DNA of 64,000 nt from JAQGMV01 sp963828715 (lineage in GTDB: Bacteria; Pseudomonadota; Gammaproteobacteria; Burkholderiales; SG8-41). Positions 1 to 8,768 of the stretch are shown here, piece after piece (within the stretch, counting starts at the first letter, position 1; every line of letters begins with the position of its first letter). The DNA is taken from positions 310,001-374,000 of the forward strand of contig CAWHFX010000010.1 of NCBI GenBank assembly GCA_963828715.1. Direction: 5' to 3'. Both the position numbers and the translations under genes were made by a program. The notes beneath the pieces were generated by a model, which ran no database searches, was not told the DNA's origin, and worked only from the letters and a program-made list of their open reading frames with translations.

Positions 1-501
1 GTGTCCTTCGAGACGCCGCCAATGGCTGATGACACCGAGATTACCGGCCCGATCGTGCTGAACGTGTGGGTGTCGAGCACCGGGAAGGACGTCGACCTCT
101 TCGCGACGCTGCGCAATATCGGACCCGACGGGAAAGACATCATGGAGATGGGGCAGCAGGGCGAGCCGCTGCAATGCGTGACGAAAGGCTGGCTGCGGGC
201 TTCACATCGCAAGCTCGATCCCGAGCAGTCGCTGCCGTATCGGCCCTATCACGCACACAATGAGCGCCAGTGGCTGAAGTCGGGCGAGGTGGTCGAATGC
301 CAGGTCGAGATCTGGCCCACGTCGATGGTGTTCAGGAAGGGGCACAAGCTGCGGCTCGACATCTCGCCGGCAGACGGCGTCGGCACGCAGCACTTCACGC
401 ACTTCCACGCGGACTACAACCAGGGTCAGACCGCGACGATCTACTCGGGCGGAGAACGGCCTTCGTACCTGCTGCTACCGGTCATCCCGCCGAAGAAATG
501 A
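1..501 (+). CDS. CocE/NonD-family serine hydrolase, C-terminal part
   Basis: Only the last ~166 residues are in the window; the reading frame is open to the left edge, so the GTG at base 1 is probably not the true start. The segment is the C-terminal beta-sandwich (X-Pro dipeptidyl-peptidase C-terminal type) of CocE/NonD acyl hydrolases: the stretch ITGPIVLNVWVSSTGKDVD, the blocks GWLRASHRKLDP and KGHKLRLDISPADG, and an ending in which small-molecule packing residues (HFHADYNQ, TIYSGG) are typical. The catalytic alpha/beta domain lies outside, so substrate cannot be judged. The stop overlaps the next start (ATGA), suggesting co-translation with the methyltransferase. Confidence 0.75.
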   Translation: MSFETPPMADDTEITGPIVLNVWVSSTGKDVDLFATLRNIGPDGKDIMEMGQQGEPLQCVTKGWLRASHRKLDPEQSLPYRPYHAHNERQWLKSGEVVECQVEIWPTSMVFRKGHKLRLDISPADGVGTQHFTHFHADYNQGQTATIYSGGERPSYLLLPVIPPKK

Positions 502-1319
502 AGCGGTGTATCGAAGGGCTGTGTGCGGCGTGCGTGGCACTTGCCATCAGCGCCGCTGCGGCCCAGGCACCCGACGCTCCGTATCAGCCGCGCATGGGCC
601 AGCCGGGGAAGGACGTCGTGTGGATACCGTCGCCGGACGGCATGGTCGAGAAGATGCTCGACATGGCGCACGTCACGCCGCAGGACTTCGTGATCGATCT
701 CGGGTCGGGTGACGGCCGCAACGTGATCGCGGCGGCCAAGCGCGGCGCGCATGCGCTGGGCGTCGAATACAACCCCGAAATGGTAGAGCTTTCGAAGCGC
801 ACGGCGGCGGCGGCCGGTGTTGCCGATAAAGCCGAGTTCGTGCAGGGCGACATGTTCGCCGCGGACATCTCGAAGGCAACCGCGCTCGTGCTGTTTCTGA
901 TTCCGAGCAATCTCGAGAAGCTCGCGCCGAAGTTTCTCGCGCTGAAGCCCGGCACCCGGATCGTGTCGAACACGTACGAGATCGGCGGCGGATGGGAACC
1001 GGACGAAACCGACCGGCTGAAGCTCTGCGCGTCGTGGTGCGTCGCGCATCTTTACGTCGTGCCTGCGAAGGTTTCCGGCACGTGGCGCCTGCCGGACGGA
1101 GCGCTCACGCTCACGCAGGAATTTCAGTGGATCGGCGGCACGTACGAGATGAGCGGCATTTCCCTGCCGGTTGAAGACGGCTCGCTGCGCGGGAACGATA
1201 TCCGGTTCGTCGTGAATGGTGTTGAATACACGGGTCGCATCAATGGCGATGCGATGGAGGGTGTTGCCAGGGGACGCGCCACCACGACGCGGTGGACGGC
1301 GCAACGGGCAGCCGAATGA
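498..1319 (+). CDS. Exported class I SAM-dependent methyltransferase
   Basis: 273 residues. An N-terminal signal peptide (about residues 1-21, ending ...AISAAAAQA) precedes a Rossmann methyltransferase core: motif I is DFVIDLGSGDGRNVIAAA (about 57-74), followed by an acidic motif (GVEYNPEMVE) and QGDMF. The last ~90 residues form a beta-rich tail (GTWRLPDGALTLTQEFQWIGG) that may bind substrate. Start chosen at the ATG overlapping the upstream stop by 4 nt. The oddity is a SAM enzyme with an export signal, since SAM is cytosolic; a second such protein ends this window. Substrate unknown. Confidence 0.75.
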   Translation: MKRCIEGLCAACVALAISAAAAQAPDAPYQPRMGQPGKDVVWIPSPDGMVEKMLDMAHVTPQDFVIDLGSGDGRNVIAAAKRGAHALGVEYNPEMVELSKRTAAAAGVADKAEFVQGDMFAADISKATALVLFLIPSNLEKLAPKFLALKPGTRIVSNTYEIGGGWEPDETDRLKLCASWCVAHLYVVPAKVSGTWRLPDGALTLTQEFQWIGGTYEMSGISLPVEDGSLRGNDIRFVVNGVEYTGRINGDAMEGVARGRATTTRWTAQRAAE

Positions 1320-1353
1320 GAGCGATGACACAACATGTTTTCCGAGGTGAAGA

Positions 1354-3012
1354 ATGAAAGTCTATGAAGCGATGGCGAATGCCTTCATGAAGGAAGGCAC
1401 GTCGGTCCTGTTCGGTTTGCTCGGCGATGGCCAGATGACATGGTGGTCGGCAATGTCGCAGTACCCGGACCTCAAGATCGTCGACGTGCGCGACGAAGGT
1501 GCGGCCGTCAGCATGGCAGAAGGCTGGGCGATGGTCACCGGCAAGGTCGGCGTTGCAAGCGCGACGCAGGGGCCGGGGCTCGCGCGCATGACGACTGCGC
1601 TCATCGTGGCCGCGCGTTCGCGCACGCCGCTCGTGGTCTACACCAGCAAGACGGCTTTGAACAACGAGTTCACCGCTCAGTATCTCAACCAGGACGCGCT
1701 GGTGAGCGCGACGGGCGCGGGCTACATCGAGGTGCTCACGCCCGCATACGCGGAAACCGCGGTGAGGGATGCGTTCTATCGCGCGCGACGCGAATCGCGG
1801 CCCATCGTGCTGTGCGCGCCGCTCGATATCCAACGCATGGAGTGCGATGCCGATGGCGAGGATTACCGGCCGTCGACCGACATGTTCCCGGGACAGCAGG
1901 CGATCCGTCCCGCCCTCGAACGCCTGCGGGAAGCCGCCGACATCATCGCGAAGAGCAAAAAGCCCGTGCTCGTGCTGGGCCGTGGCGCGATGACGCCGGC
2001 GGCGAAGGGCGCTGCGAAACGTCTCTCCGATAAGATAGGCGCACTGGTGGCGACGACGCTCGTCGCGAAAGGCACGCTCGCCGAATCCGATTACTACGCG
2101 GGCGTTTCGGGTCTCTTTTCGACGCGTGAAGTGATGGAGCTGTTCGGAACCGCCGACTGTGTCATCGCCGTCGGCGCGCGGTTGAGCACGCATACGCTGG
2201 CGGGCGGCTATCTCTATGGGCAGGCCCGCTATATCCACATCGACGTCGAACCGCATCTCGTCATGGGCAGCGATCGAGGCGCCGATTGCTACGTGCAGGG
2301 GGACGCTGCGGCAACGCTGGAAGAGTTGATCGAATTGCTCGCGAAGGAAAATGTCGGTGGTCAGGGCTTTCACACGTCGGAGGTGCGGAGAATCCTGCGC
2401 CACTCCGGACGCGATCCGGCCGAATACGAGATCGAGCCAGGCACCGTAGATCCGCGCGATGCAGCGCAATTGATCGACGAACGCCTGCCTCCGGAAGTGA
2501 ACCTCGTGTCGTCGGGTAACGCGCACGCGTGCTCGTTCCGCGTGATGCTCATGAAGCGGCGACGCGGCCTGCAGATGTATGTCACGTCCTTCGGCTGTAT
2601 CGGCCAGGCGCTTCCGACCGGCATCGGCGCCGCCGTCGGTAGCGAGGGACCGCTCGTTTGCCTCGACGGCGATGGCAGTGCGCTGCAGAACATCCAGGAG
2701 CTCGACACGGTCGCGCGCCTCGGTCTCAAGTTTCTGTACGTAGTGATGAACGACGAAGCGTATGGCGCGGAATATCACAAGCTGCGGGCGCACGAACGTG
2801 ACGGCAACCTGTCGGTCGTGCATTCCCCGGACTTTGCCGGTCTCGGCCGGGACTTCGGCTGCCGCGGCCGCAGTGTGCGTACGTTGGACGAGCTGGGCGC
2901 AGCGGTCGATGAATTTCTGGCCGGGAAGGGCCCGATGGTGGTGGACTGCCGCATATCGCGCAACGTCGTCAGCGTGCCGTATCGGCGCATGCATTTCGGC
3001 ATCGACGCGTAA
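1354..3012 (+). CDS. Thiamine-diphosphate-binding enzyme (acetolactate synthase-like)
   Basis: 552 residues with the three-domain layout of the ThDP decarboxylase/acetolactate synthase family. The N-terminal PYR domain carries the activating Glu in VRDEGAAVSMAEG (about 46-58) and the conserved SATQGPGLA. A central domain holds the ADDVIA-like VIAVGARLSTHT region. The C-terminal PP domain has the ThDP motif starting at GDGSALQNIQEL and continuing to MNDEAYGAEYHKL (GDG...ND). A ribosome site GAGGTGA lies 6-7 nt before the ATG. Likely a 2-oxoacid decarboxylase or synthase of catabolism; exact substrate not readable. A receptor relic follows immediately downstream. Confidence 0.85.
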   Translation: MKVYEAMANAFMKEGTSVLFGLLGDGQMTWWSAMSQYPDLKIVDVRDEGAAVSMAEGWAMVTGKVGVASATQGPGLARMTTALIVAARSRTPLVVYTSKTALNNEFTAQYLNQDALVSATGAGYIEVLTPAYAETAVRDAFYRARRESRPIVLCAPLDIQRMECDADGEDYRPSTDMFPGQQAIRPALERLREAADIIAKSKKPVLVLGRGAMTPAAKGAAKRLSDKIGALVATTLVAKGTLAESDYYAGVSGLFSTREVMELFGTADCVIAVGARLSTHTLAGGYLYGQARYIHIDVEPHLVMGSDRGADCYVQGDAAATLEELIELLAKENVGGQGFHTSEVRRILRHSGRDPAEYEIEPGTVDPRDAAQLIDERLPPEVNLVSSGNAHACSFRVMLMKRRRGLQMYVTSFGCIGQALPTGIGAAVGSEGPLVCLDGDGSALQNIQELDTVARLGLKFLYVVMNDEAYGAEYHKLRAHERDGNLSVVHSPDFAGLGRDFGCRGRSVRTLDELGAAVDEFLAGKGPMVVDCRISRNVVSVPYRRMHFGIDA

Positions 3013-3060
3013 ATAGACGGCAGACCTCGGGCGCGAACGACCGCGCGATGGCGAGTGGCT

Positions 3061-3153
3061 ATGGCCGAGCCGGCTGCATTCGACGATTTCATCCGCGATG
3101 AGATTGCGCGCTGGGCCGACGTCGTGCGGCGCACCGGAATAAAGCTCGATTAG
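3061..3153 (+). pseudogene. Bug/TctC receptor relic, C-terminal tail only
   Basis: In frame with the TAG at 3151-3153 the DNA reads ...EPAAFDDFIRDEIARW followed by ADVVRRTGIKLD, the typical end of a Bug receptor (F-x-x-x-I-R-x-E-x-x-x-W-x-x-V-x-x-x-G-I-K). Upstream of about 3061 the frame no longer looks like the family, and the rest of the gene is absent because the ThDP enzyme ends at 3012. It is therefore a tail left after deletion of a receptor gene. Recognition rests on pattern only; the fragment is short. Confidence 0.6.
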
Positions 3154-3302
3154 TTTCCGACTTCGAGCCCGCGATGCCCTGGCGCAGCCTGCCGCTCGCG
3201 TCCGGTACGCGCAGTTCCTCCCGACATGCCCCGGACCATAGCGTATCGCCGTGCTTTCACACGGCTTGACGCAAGGGCGGACCGCGTGTTGACTATCATC
3301 AT

Positions 3303-3695
3303 ATGCACGCCATATCGCTGAAGAAGATCTGTGCCGGAGCAATGGCGCTTCTGCTGCCGGCCCTCACGCTCGCGCAAGGTCAGCCACAGCGCGGCGGACA
3401 AGGTGAAGCCGTGCTCGCGGACCCGGATGCGAAAGTGCTGGCGCAGGTTCGGGTCCCGGTCGCGCATGCCAACATCCACTCGGGTCCGAGCACGGGCAAC
3501 GAGGTGATCGTGCTTGCTGCGCAGGGCACCGTCATGCCTATGGTTGCCCGGCGAGGCGAGTGGATTCAGGTACTGCTGTCGCCTGAGATCCGCAAGACCG
3601 GCATGGTGATGCGCTGGTACAACAACGAGGGCAGCGGCTGGGTTCACGACTCCATGGTGGAGTTCATCACGCCTGAACCGAAGGGCTCCCGGTAG
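3303..3695 (+). CDS. Secreted SH3-like domain protein
   Basis: 130 residues. A signal peptide (about 1-24, LLLPALTLAQ) is followed by a bacterial SH3-type segment: VPVAHANIHSGPSTGNEVI (the R/N-x-R/H-x-x-P-x-x-x-x small-loop pattern), GTVMPMVARRGEWIQV and GSGWVHDSMVE. Such domains usually bind cell wall or act as a periplasmic module. It stands alone, between the receptor relic and a small lipoprotein, with no operon partner. Function beyond the fold is unknown. Confidence 0.65.
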   Translation: MHAISLKKICAGAMALLLPALTLAQGQPQRGGQGEAVLADPDAKVLAQVRVPVAHANIHSGPSTGNEVIVLAAQGTVMPMVARRGEWIQVLLSPEIRKTGMVMRWYNNEGSGWVHDSMVEFITPEPKGSR

Positions 3696-3750
3696 CGCGC
3701 CGCTGCATTCGCGTCCGCATGAGATCGGCGTAATGCCGGACACGCGGCGC

Positions 3751-3840
3751 TTACGATTGCTCACAGCGCTGCAGGTAACCCCAGTCGCGCAAGTCCTTCA
3801 GCTCCACGTGGGACGACGGCGGCAGGCGCCGATCGTCTCA
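3751..3840 (-). pseudogene. Possible C-terminal tail of a lost gene
   Basis: Read on the minus strand and ending at TAA 3753-3751, the frame gives RRLPPSSHVELKDLRDWGYL then QRCEQS. A stop codon lies about ten codons upstream and no start or body is present. The composition (VELKDLRDWGYL) looks like the C-terminal helix of a periplasmic substrate-binding protein, but I cannot name the family with certainty. It may be chance. Confidence 0.25.
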
Positions 3841-3934
3841 ATCGACGGCCACAGACGCATACCTCGCGGGCTGCAAGCACCCGCGGGAGAACGTTCTCCC
3901 GGATAAGCCTAGAATGTCCGCGGGGGGCCTCCTG

Positions 3935-4282
3935 ATGAAGCGCTGTGTGATGGCCGCTTTCGCGGTGCTGGCCGGTTGCGTAACCAACAACGAGTTGATC
4001 GCAACCGGTGAATGGCACGAGCGCGTGCTGCTCCGATCTCCCGAACTCGCGACCACCTGCATGTGGCGGAACCTTGACGCTAACCGCTTCCGTTTCGGAA
4101 ACATCACTCTCAATGGAACGATCCGGCCGATGACCGAGGGCGGCAGCGAACTCATTGTCGCCACGGTCCTCGTTGCGCAGGCAAAACGCGAAGGCACCGG
4201 CTCGCGCGTGACCATATGGCTCGCCCGGCGGCGGTTCGCGGGACGAAGCGCCATCGTCACCACCGTGACGAATGGATGCTGA
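3935..4282 (+). CDS. Small predicted lipoprotein, unknown function
   Basis: 115 residues from the ATG at 3935; an upstream in-frame ATG (3914) would add seven residues that spoil the signal sequence. The start MKRCVMAAFAVLAGC contains a lipobox (LAG-C at residue 15), so it is probably membrane-anchored in the periplasm. The mature part has two cysteines (CMWRNL near the middle and the last residue) and a run of hydrophobic strands. No family recognised. It stands alone, convergent with the minus-strand enolase-superfamily gene. Confidence 0.5.
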   Translation: MKRCVMAAFAVLAGCVTNNELIATGEWHERVLLRSPELATTCMWRNLDANRFRFGNITLNGTIRPMTEGGSELIVATVLVAQAKREGTGSRVTIWLARRRFAGRSAIVTTVTNGC

Positions 4283-4372
4283 CCGGAGTGAGGGGCCGAA
4301 AATCGGCGCAAATTTCAGCAGGACAACCGTCGATACGGACCGGGGGGCGGGGGAGGCGCGTCAGAGAGAAGC

Positions 4373-5460
4373 TCAAGCCGCGTAGCGCTTGAAGATATCC
4401 GGATCGAACTCGAGCCCGAGCCCGGGCTTCTGCGGAACGACCAGCATACCGTCTTCGATCTTCGGCGTTTCCTTGTAGAGCCGGAGCGAGCGCGGCATGT
4501 ATTCGACCGTGAGCCCGTTCGGCACGGCGGCGACGAGATGGACGTGGATCTCCGGCACGAGATGGCTCACGATCGGCAGATTGAACGCCTCGGCCATCGC
4601 GGCGATTTTCATCCACTGCGTGATACCGCCGGCGCGCATCAGGTCCACCATCACGATATCGACGGATCGCGCCTCCATCATGTGCCGGAACGGCACGGGA
4701 CCATAGAGATACTCGCCGCCCGCGACCGGCGTGTCGAGCGCGGCGCTCACGCGCGCGAGGCCGTCGAAGTCATCGCACGCTGTCACGTCTTCGAGCCAGT
4801 AGAGCCCCACTTCCTCGACGCGTCTGCCGAACGAGATCGCCTGCTGCACGCTCCAGCGCTGGTTGATGTCGCACATGAGGTCGATATCGGGGCCGATCGA
4901 TTCGCGCACGCGGCGCATGCGGTCGGCTTCGATGCGCGTGTTCGTCCTGCCAGGCAACGCCATCTGCGTCTTCATCTGCCTGAATCCCTGCGCCACGAGC
5001 TTCGGCCCGGCGCTCACGACTTCATCGAGCGTGAGGTCGCGGGTGAGCGCGCCGCTCGCATACGTGGGAACACGATCGCGGAAGCCGCCGAGGAGCTTCC
5101 ATACCGGCAGGTTCAGCGCTTTGCCCTTGATGTCCCAGAGCGCAATGTCGATGGGGTACAGGCGAGCGTGAAGATGCCTGCGGGGCCGGAGCCTTTCGCG
5201 GCGGCGCGGAGCTTCTCGACGACGGCTTCGGGTCGCAGCGGGTCTTCACCGACGATCAACGCGCCGAGCTGATCGACGGCGCTCTTGAGCGTCGCCGCGA
5301 GCCCGCCGCCAAAGAAGGAGATGCCGATCCCTTCGACGCCTTCGTCGGTCCGGAGCTGGAGCGTGACGAACGTGTACTGGTCCGCTTTGTCCGCAATGCC
5401 TGCGAGCGTGGGCGCGCTCGGCAACTTGACGAGATGGGTTTTCAGTCCAGTGATTTTCAT
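4373..5460 (-). pseudogene. Mandelate racemase/muconate lactonizing enzyme-like gene, frameshifted
   Basis: Enolase-superfamily protein split by one missing base near 5154-5158. The first part starts at ATG 5460 (MKITGLKTHLVKLPSAPTLA) and runs to FTLACT; in the -1 frame the sequence continues as IDIALWDIKGKALNLPVWKL and then to the stop at 4373. Joined, it would be about 362 residues, a normal length. Metal ligands are visible as DLMCDIN, YWLEDV and VAGGEY, and the C-terminal catalytic region as IVSHLVPEIH. One indel in otherwise intact sequence suggests either a recent mutation or a sequence error. It could act on an acid sugar or other alpha-proton acid. Confidence 0.75.
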
Positions 5461-5537
5461 GTTCTTCTCCTGTGGCCGTGATGCTTGGGTTGGACGGGCG
5501 GAAGCGCTTCTATTCTCTCTTGATATCCAGCGGTCTC

Positions 5538-6218
5538 CTATCGCCTGACCGCGCGCGGCATCGCCTCCTGTCCGCTGCTGCCGCGCACATCCGACCACGT
5601 CGGGCGCGGCACGCTGAAGAGCTCGCCGAGCGACGCGTAGTTGTTGCCCGAAAGGCGACACACCGGATCGAGCAGCTTCGGATCCACGCGCCCGTCTTTC
5701 CACACGGACGGAGCTACGTGCGCGTGCACGATGCGACCGATCACGATGTTGGTGTTGCGGTCGCTCACGACCTGAACCAGGTCGCATTCGAGGTGCGCCT
5801 TCGCCTCGGCCACGCGATACGGACGCACTTTCGCCGAAGGGCCCGGCGTCAGGCCGGCCCAGCCGAATTCGTCTTCCTCGTGGGGGAAGTCGCCGGAAGT
5901 GAAGTTCATCTTGTCGAGCAGGTCCATCGTGACGATGTTCGCCACGAACTGCGGGACCTCGCGCAGATTACGCAGGCTGTCCTTTACGCCCGACGACCCG
6001 AACGCGCAGTAGAAAGGATCACTCCCCATCAGATTGAAGTAGGAATAGGGCGCGAGATTGCGTACGCCGCTCGCGGAGATCGTCGAAATCCATCCGATCG
6101 GCCGCGGAATGACAAGCGCAGTCATCAGGAAGTAGAAATCGCGCCCTGCCCAGTCGTCCGGCCCGACTTCGAGCGGCGTTTCGAGTACTCGCGGCGGCGC
6201 GGGATGTGAAGCTGTCAC
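5538..6218 (-). CDS. Flavin reductase-like FMN-binding domain protein
   Basis: 226 residues from a GTG start preceded by GAGGAAG. The flavin-reductase split-barrel fold is seen in the N-terminal ALVIPRPIGWISTISASGVR, NLAPYSYFN, and the VANIVTMDLLDKMNFTSGDF segment, with GIVHAHVAP-like text (IGRIVHAHV) in the later half. Members of this family bind FMN and supply reduced flavin or act as oxidoreductases. It lies downstream of the metallopeptidase gene on the same strand. Partner monooxygenase is not evident. Confidence 0.8.
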   Translation of the reverse strand: MTASHPAPPRVLETPLEVGPDDWAGRDFYFLMTALVIPRPIGWISTISASGVRNLAPYSYFNLMGSDPFYCAFGSSGVKDSLRNLREVPQFVANIVTMDLLDKMNFTSGDFPHEEDEFGWAGLTPGPSAKVRPYRVAEAKAHLECDLVQVVSDRNTNIVIGRIVHAHVAPSVWKDGRVDPKLLDPVCRLSGNNYASLGELFSVPRPTWSDVRGSSGQEAMPRAVRR

Positions 6219-6248
6219 TGTTTTCTTCCTCTCTTCAAAGTCGCGTTG

Positions 6249-7016
6249 TCACTTCAGCCAGTTGATCTCGTGGGCGGTCTTTTCGCCGATCACTACACGC
6301 CGCAGACTACGCGGAATTTCGGAATGCGTGTCCGTGATCGGAATCCGACCCGCCATGATCTCGGCCTGGCGCTGCGGAAGGCGCGGCCGGGCATCGGGCT
6401 CGGCGTAGCCGTCGGGAAAGCTCGGCGCATTCGTGCTGGTGTCGTATTTGTCGGTCGCGCCGAAAGTGTGCAGCAGCTCGTGTGCGATGATGACGCCGTT
6501 CGATCCTTCCTGTTCCACGCTCGCGAATGCATTCACGATGCCGAGCATGCCTTTCCGAAGGCCGGTCGAATGCCCGAGTACCGGGTTCTTCGCCGGGTCG
6601 AAATAGAGCACGAAAAGACGCACGTCGGGCTTGGGATCCTTGTGCGTGTCGTGTCGCCATGCCCAATAGCGAAAGCGGAGGCTCCACACCATGATCTCCC
6701 ACACGTTGCGACCGAAAGGCGGCGAGGGTGGCGTGACCGCTATCGGTGGCGCGAGGAAGATATCGATGGGATCGTTCAACGGCAAGCCGAAGTGCTTCGC
6801 TTCGGCTTCGAAGAACGTCTCGATTGCATCGAACGCCTGCGTCGTCAACCGCGCGGTATAGGCGCCTGCCGCCGGACTCCCGTCGCCGTCGATCGGGTAG
6901 ATCACCACGCGCAGGCTCGTTCTCCATTCGGCCGTACGCGAGCGAGCGAGCCATGCCGTTTGCGCGACGCTTGCCAGAATGAGCAGCAGGATGCCCATGC
7001 GCAGGCGACGCCACAT
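6249..7016 (-). CDS. Membrane-anchored or secreted putative zinc metallopeptidase
   Basis: 255 residues with an N-terminal hydrophobic segment (about 8-25, LLLILASVAQTAWLA). The zinc-site motif HELLHTFGATDKYD (about residue 190) has the HExxH core followed by G and an acidic DKYD, as in gluzincin/metzincin-like peptidases. The preceding text is helical and not assigned to a named family. It starts 15 nt after the NHL-repeat gene stop, so the two are probably co-transcribed. Function unknown; peptidase activity is inferred from the motif. Confidence 0.6.
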   Translation of the reverse strand: MWRRLRMGILLLILASVAQTAWLARSRTAEWRTSLRVVIYPIDGDGSPAAGAYTARLTTQAFDAIETFFEAEAKHFGLPLNDPIDIFLAPPIAVTPPSPPFGRNVWEIMVWSLRFRYWAWRHDTHKDPKPDVRLFVLYFDPAKNPVLGHSTGLRKGMLGIVNAFASVEQEGSNGVIIAHELLHTFGATDKYDTSTNAPSFPDGYAEPDARPRLPQRQAEIMAGRIPITDTHSEIPRSLRRVVIGEKTAHEINWLK

Positions 7017-7031
7017 GTGTCGCTAGCCGCG

Positions 7032-8249
7032 CTACCGCTTTCGCACCGGATCCACGATCGCCATCGGACCGATGAGCCGGTTTGGATCGGCGTTCGGCTT
7101 CGGCCGGAACATCTGTGAGCGGCTGTTCGCCACTTCGGTCACGTAGAGATTGCGCTCGGAATCGACATGGATCTGGTGCACGCCATCGAACTGGCCCGGC
7201 AGCGAGCCGGGGCCGCCGATGTCGAGAAGGTAGTGGCCGTCGAGGTCGTACTTGATCAGTCGATTGGTGGTCCAGTCCGCGACCCAGACGTGATCGTCGT
7301 TCGTCACGATATGCGCGAGCACCGAGGAGTTGTATCCGGTCGGCCACATCGTAAGGAAGTTGCCATCCTCGTCGAAGACCTGCATGCGGTGATGCTGGCG
7401 GTCCGCGACGAAGAGCCGCCGGTCGCGACTGATGCCGATGCTGTGCACCGACCAGAACTCGTAAGCCTTGGGATTGGCGGGATCGACCGGCGGACGGCCC
7501 CAGTCCTTCATGAACTTGCCCGTGGGGTCGAACTTCGCCACGCGCGTTCCGGCGTAGCCGTCGGCGACGAAGAACGTTCCATCGGGCAGCCACGCGATGT
7601 CCGTCGGGCGATTGAAATGGTTTGCGTCCCGGCCCGGAACCCCGCGCTCGCCCATCGTCTTCAGCAGTTTTCCGTCATTGCTGAAGATCATGATCTGATG
7701 CATGTCATCGTCGACGATCCAGACGTGCTTCTCCTTGTCGTACGGGTTCTGGAGGATCTTGTGCGGGCCGCGACCCATTTCGCCCAGGCCCGAGCCGCGC
7801 GGTGGCGCGAAGTAGCTATCGTGCTGCAGCCATTCCTCGATGGTCCTGCCGTTGCGGTCCACGGCGAATACGAGATGGTTGCGACGCTGCTTGTAGAAGT
7901 AGGGCTTGCCGGAGTAATCGCGCCGGCCGGTGTTCGTGCGCTTGGGATTGACGAGGCACGCGCACGTCCACGGCTCTGCGCCGGGCGGCAGTTCGATCTC
8001 GCTGCGCTGCGCGACCCACACCTTGTCGGGCGTTTCGGCCCAGACGCCCGCGCCCGATCCCCACGTCCAGCCGGCATGCGAGTGATCGGTGTCGGGCAGC
8101 GGCTGCGGCCACGGGACCACCGGCTCGTAATCGCCCACATTGACGGTGCGGACCGGTTGCTGGTTTTGTGCTTTCGAATCGAGTGTGAGCGCTCCGGCGA
8201 GCACGAACGCAAGCGGCATCAACGCAGCAGTCAACAGTCGTGGCGACAC
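7032..8249 (-). CDS. Secreted NHL-repeat beta-propeller protein
   Basis: 405 residues from GTG 8249, chosen because TGAGGAGAGT sits just upstream and the following text is a signal peptide (PRLLTAALMPLAFVLAGALT). Repeated blades with the DIAWLPDGTFFVADGYAGTR, VHSIGISRDRRLFVADR and IHVDSERNLYVTEVANSR pattern mark a six-bladed NHL propeller like those of peptidyl-hydroxyglycine amidating lyases. The N-terminal region has two cysteines (WTCAC) of unknown role. Two other NHL proteins occur in this window, which suggests a shared periplasmic role, possibly lactone or ester chemistry; that is inference. Confidence 0.7.
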   Translation of the reverse strand: MSPRLLTAALMPLAFVLAGALTLDSKAQNQQPVRTVNVGDYEPVVPWPQPLPDTDHSHAGWTWGSGAGVWAETPDKVWVAQRSEIELPPGAEPWTCACLVNPKRTNTGRRDYSGKPYFYKQRRNHLVFAVDRNGRTIEEWLQHDSYFAPPRGSGLGEMGRGPHKILQNPYDKEKHVWIVDDDMHQIMIFSNDGKLLKTMGERGVPGRDANHFNRPTDIAWLPDGTFFVADGYAGTRVAKFDPTGKFMKDWGRPPVDPANPKAYEFWSVHSIGISRDRRLFVADRQHHRMQVFDEDGNFLTMWPTGYNSSVLAHIVTNDDHVWVADWTTNRLIKYDLDGHYLLDIGGPGSLPGQFDGVHQIHVDSERNLYVTEVANSRSQMFRPKPNADPNRLIGPMAIVDPVRKR

Positions 8250-8387
8250 ATGACTCTCCTCAGGTTCCTTGTGCGAAAATGCTGCCTCCCGCGAGCGCCG
8301 TCTGTCAAACGCATGGCATAAACGTGACGAACACTGACGGCGAGCGCTGCTGGAATCCATTGCTCAAAATACGAACAGGAGGCTGTC

Positions 8388-8768
8388 ATGGTCCGCGGCA
8401 TCGACCACATCGAGCTCATTGTGAGGGATGTAGAAGAGACGATCGCTTTTTTCGAGAAACTCGGCTTCAAGCTTCTGACGCGCACGCGCCACCATGGCAC
8501 GTCCGTGGAAATGCAGCTTCCGGGCGAGAATCAGCCCATCTTCGAAATTCATCAGGTCACCGGTGAGGAGAACATCGGCGTCAACCACATCGCTTTCAAA
8601 GTCGACAGCGCTCAGGACACCTACAACGAGCTGCTGGGCAAAGGTGTGAAGACGATGCGCGCGCCGAACTACGTTCAGGCGACCGGACGCACGACGGTGA
8701 ACATGCGCGATCCGGATGGCTGGCGCCTGCAGCTCGTGGACGCCGACCGCAAGGCGCCGCAGACATGA
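8388..8768 (+). CDS. VOC (glyoxalase/dioxygenase) superfamily protein
   Basis: 126 residues, one VOC domain of two beta-alpha-beta-beta-beta units. Metal-ligand positions fit GIDHIELIV (His), TSVEMQLPG (Glu), GVNHIAFKV (His) and DGWRLQLVD near the end, where the usual Glu is replaced by Gln, so metal binding may differ. The gene is the first of a plus-strand trio; its stop overlaps the RidA start (ATGA). Substrate unknown. Confidence 0.75.
   Translation: MVRGIDHIELIVRDVEETIAFFEKLGFKLLTRTRHHGTSVEMQLPGENQPIFEIHQVTGEENIGVNHIAFKVDSAQDTYNELLGKGVKTMRAPNYVQATGRTTVNMRDPDGWRLQLVDADRKAPQT

Noticed and set aside
3290..3302. TTGACT followed by TATCAT near the SH3 gene start as a promoter
   Set aside because: The boxes adjoin each other with no 17-bp spacer and lie too close to the ATG.
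1240..3342. Very long minus-strand open frame (700 codons) opposite the ThDP enzyme
   Set aside because: Arg/His/Ala-rich shadow of a high-GC gene; no motifs, and the plus-strand protein has clear ThDP signatures.
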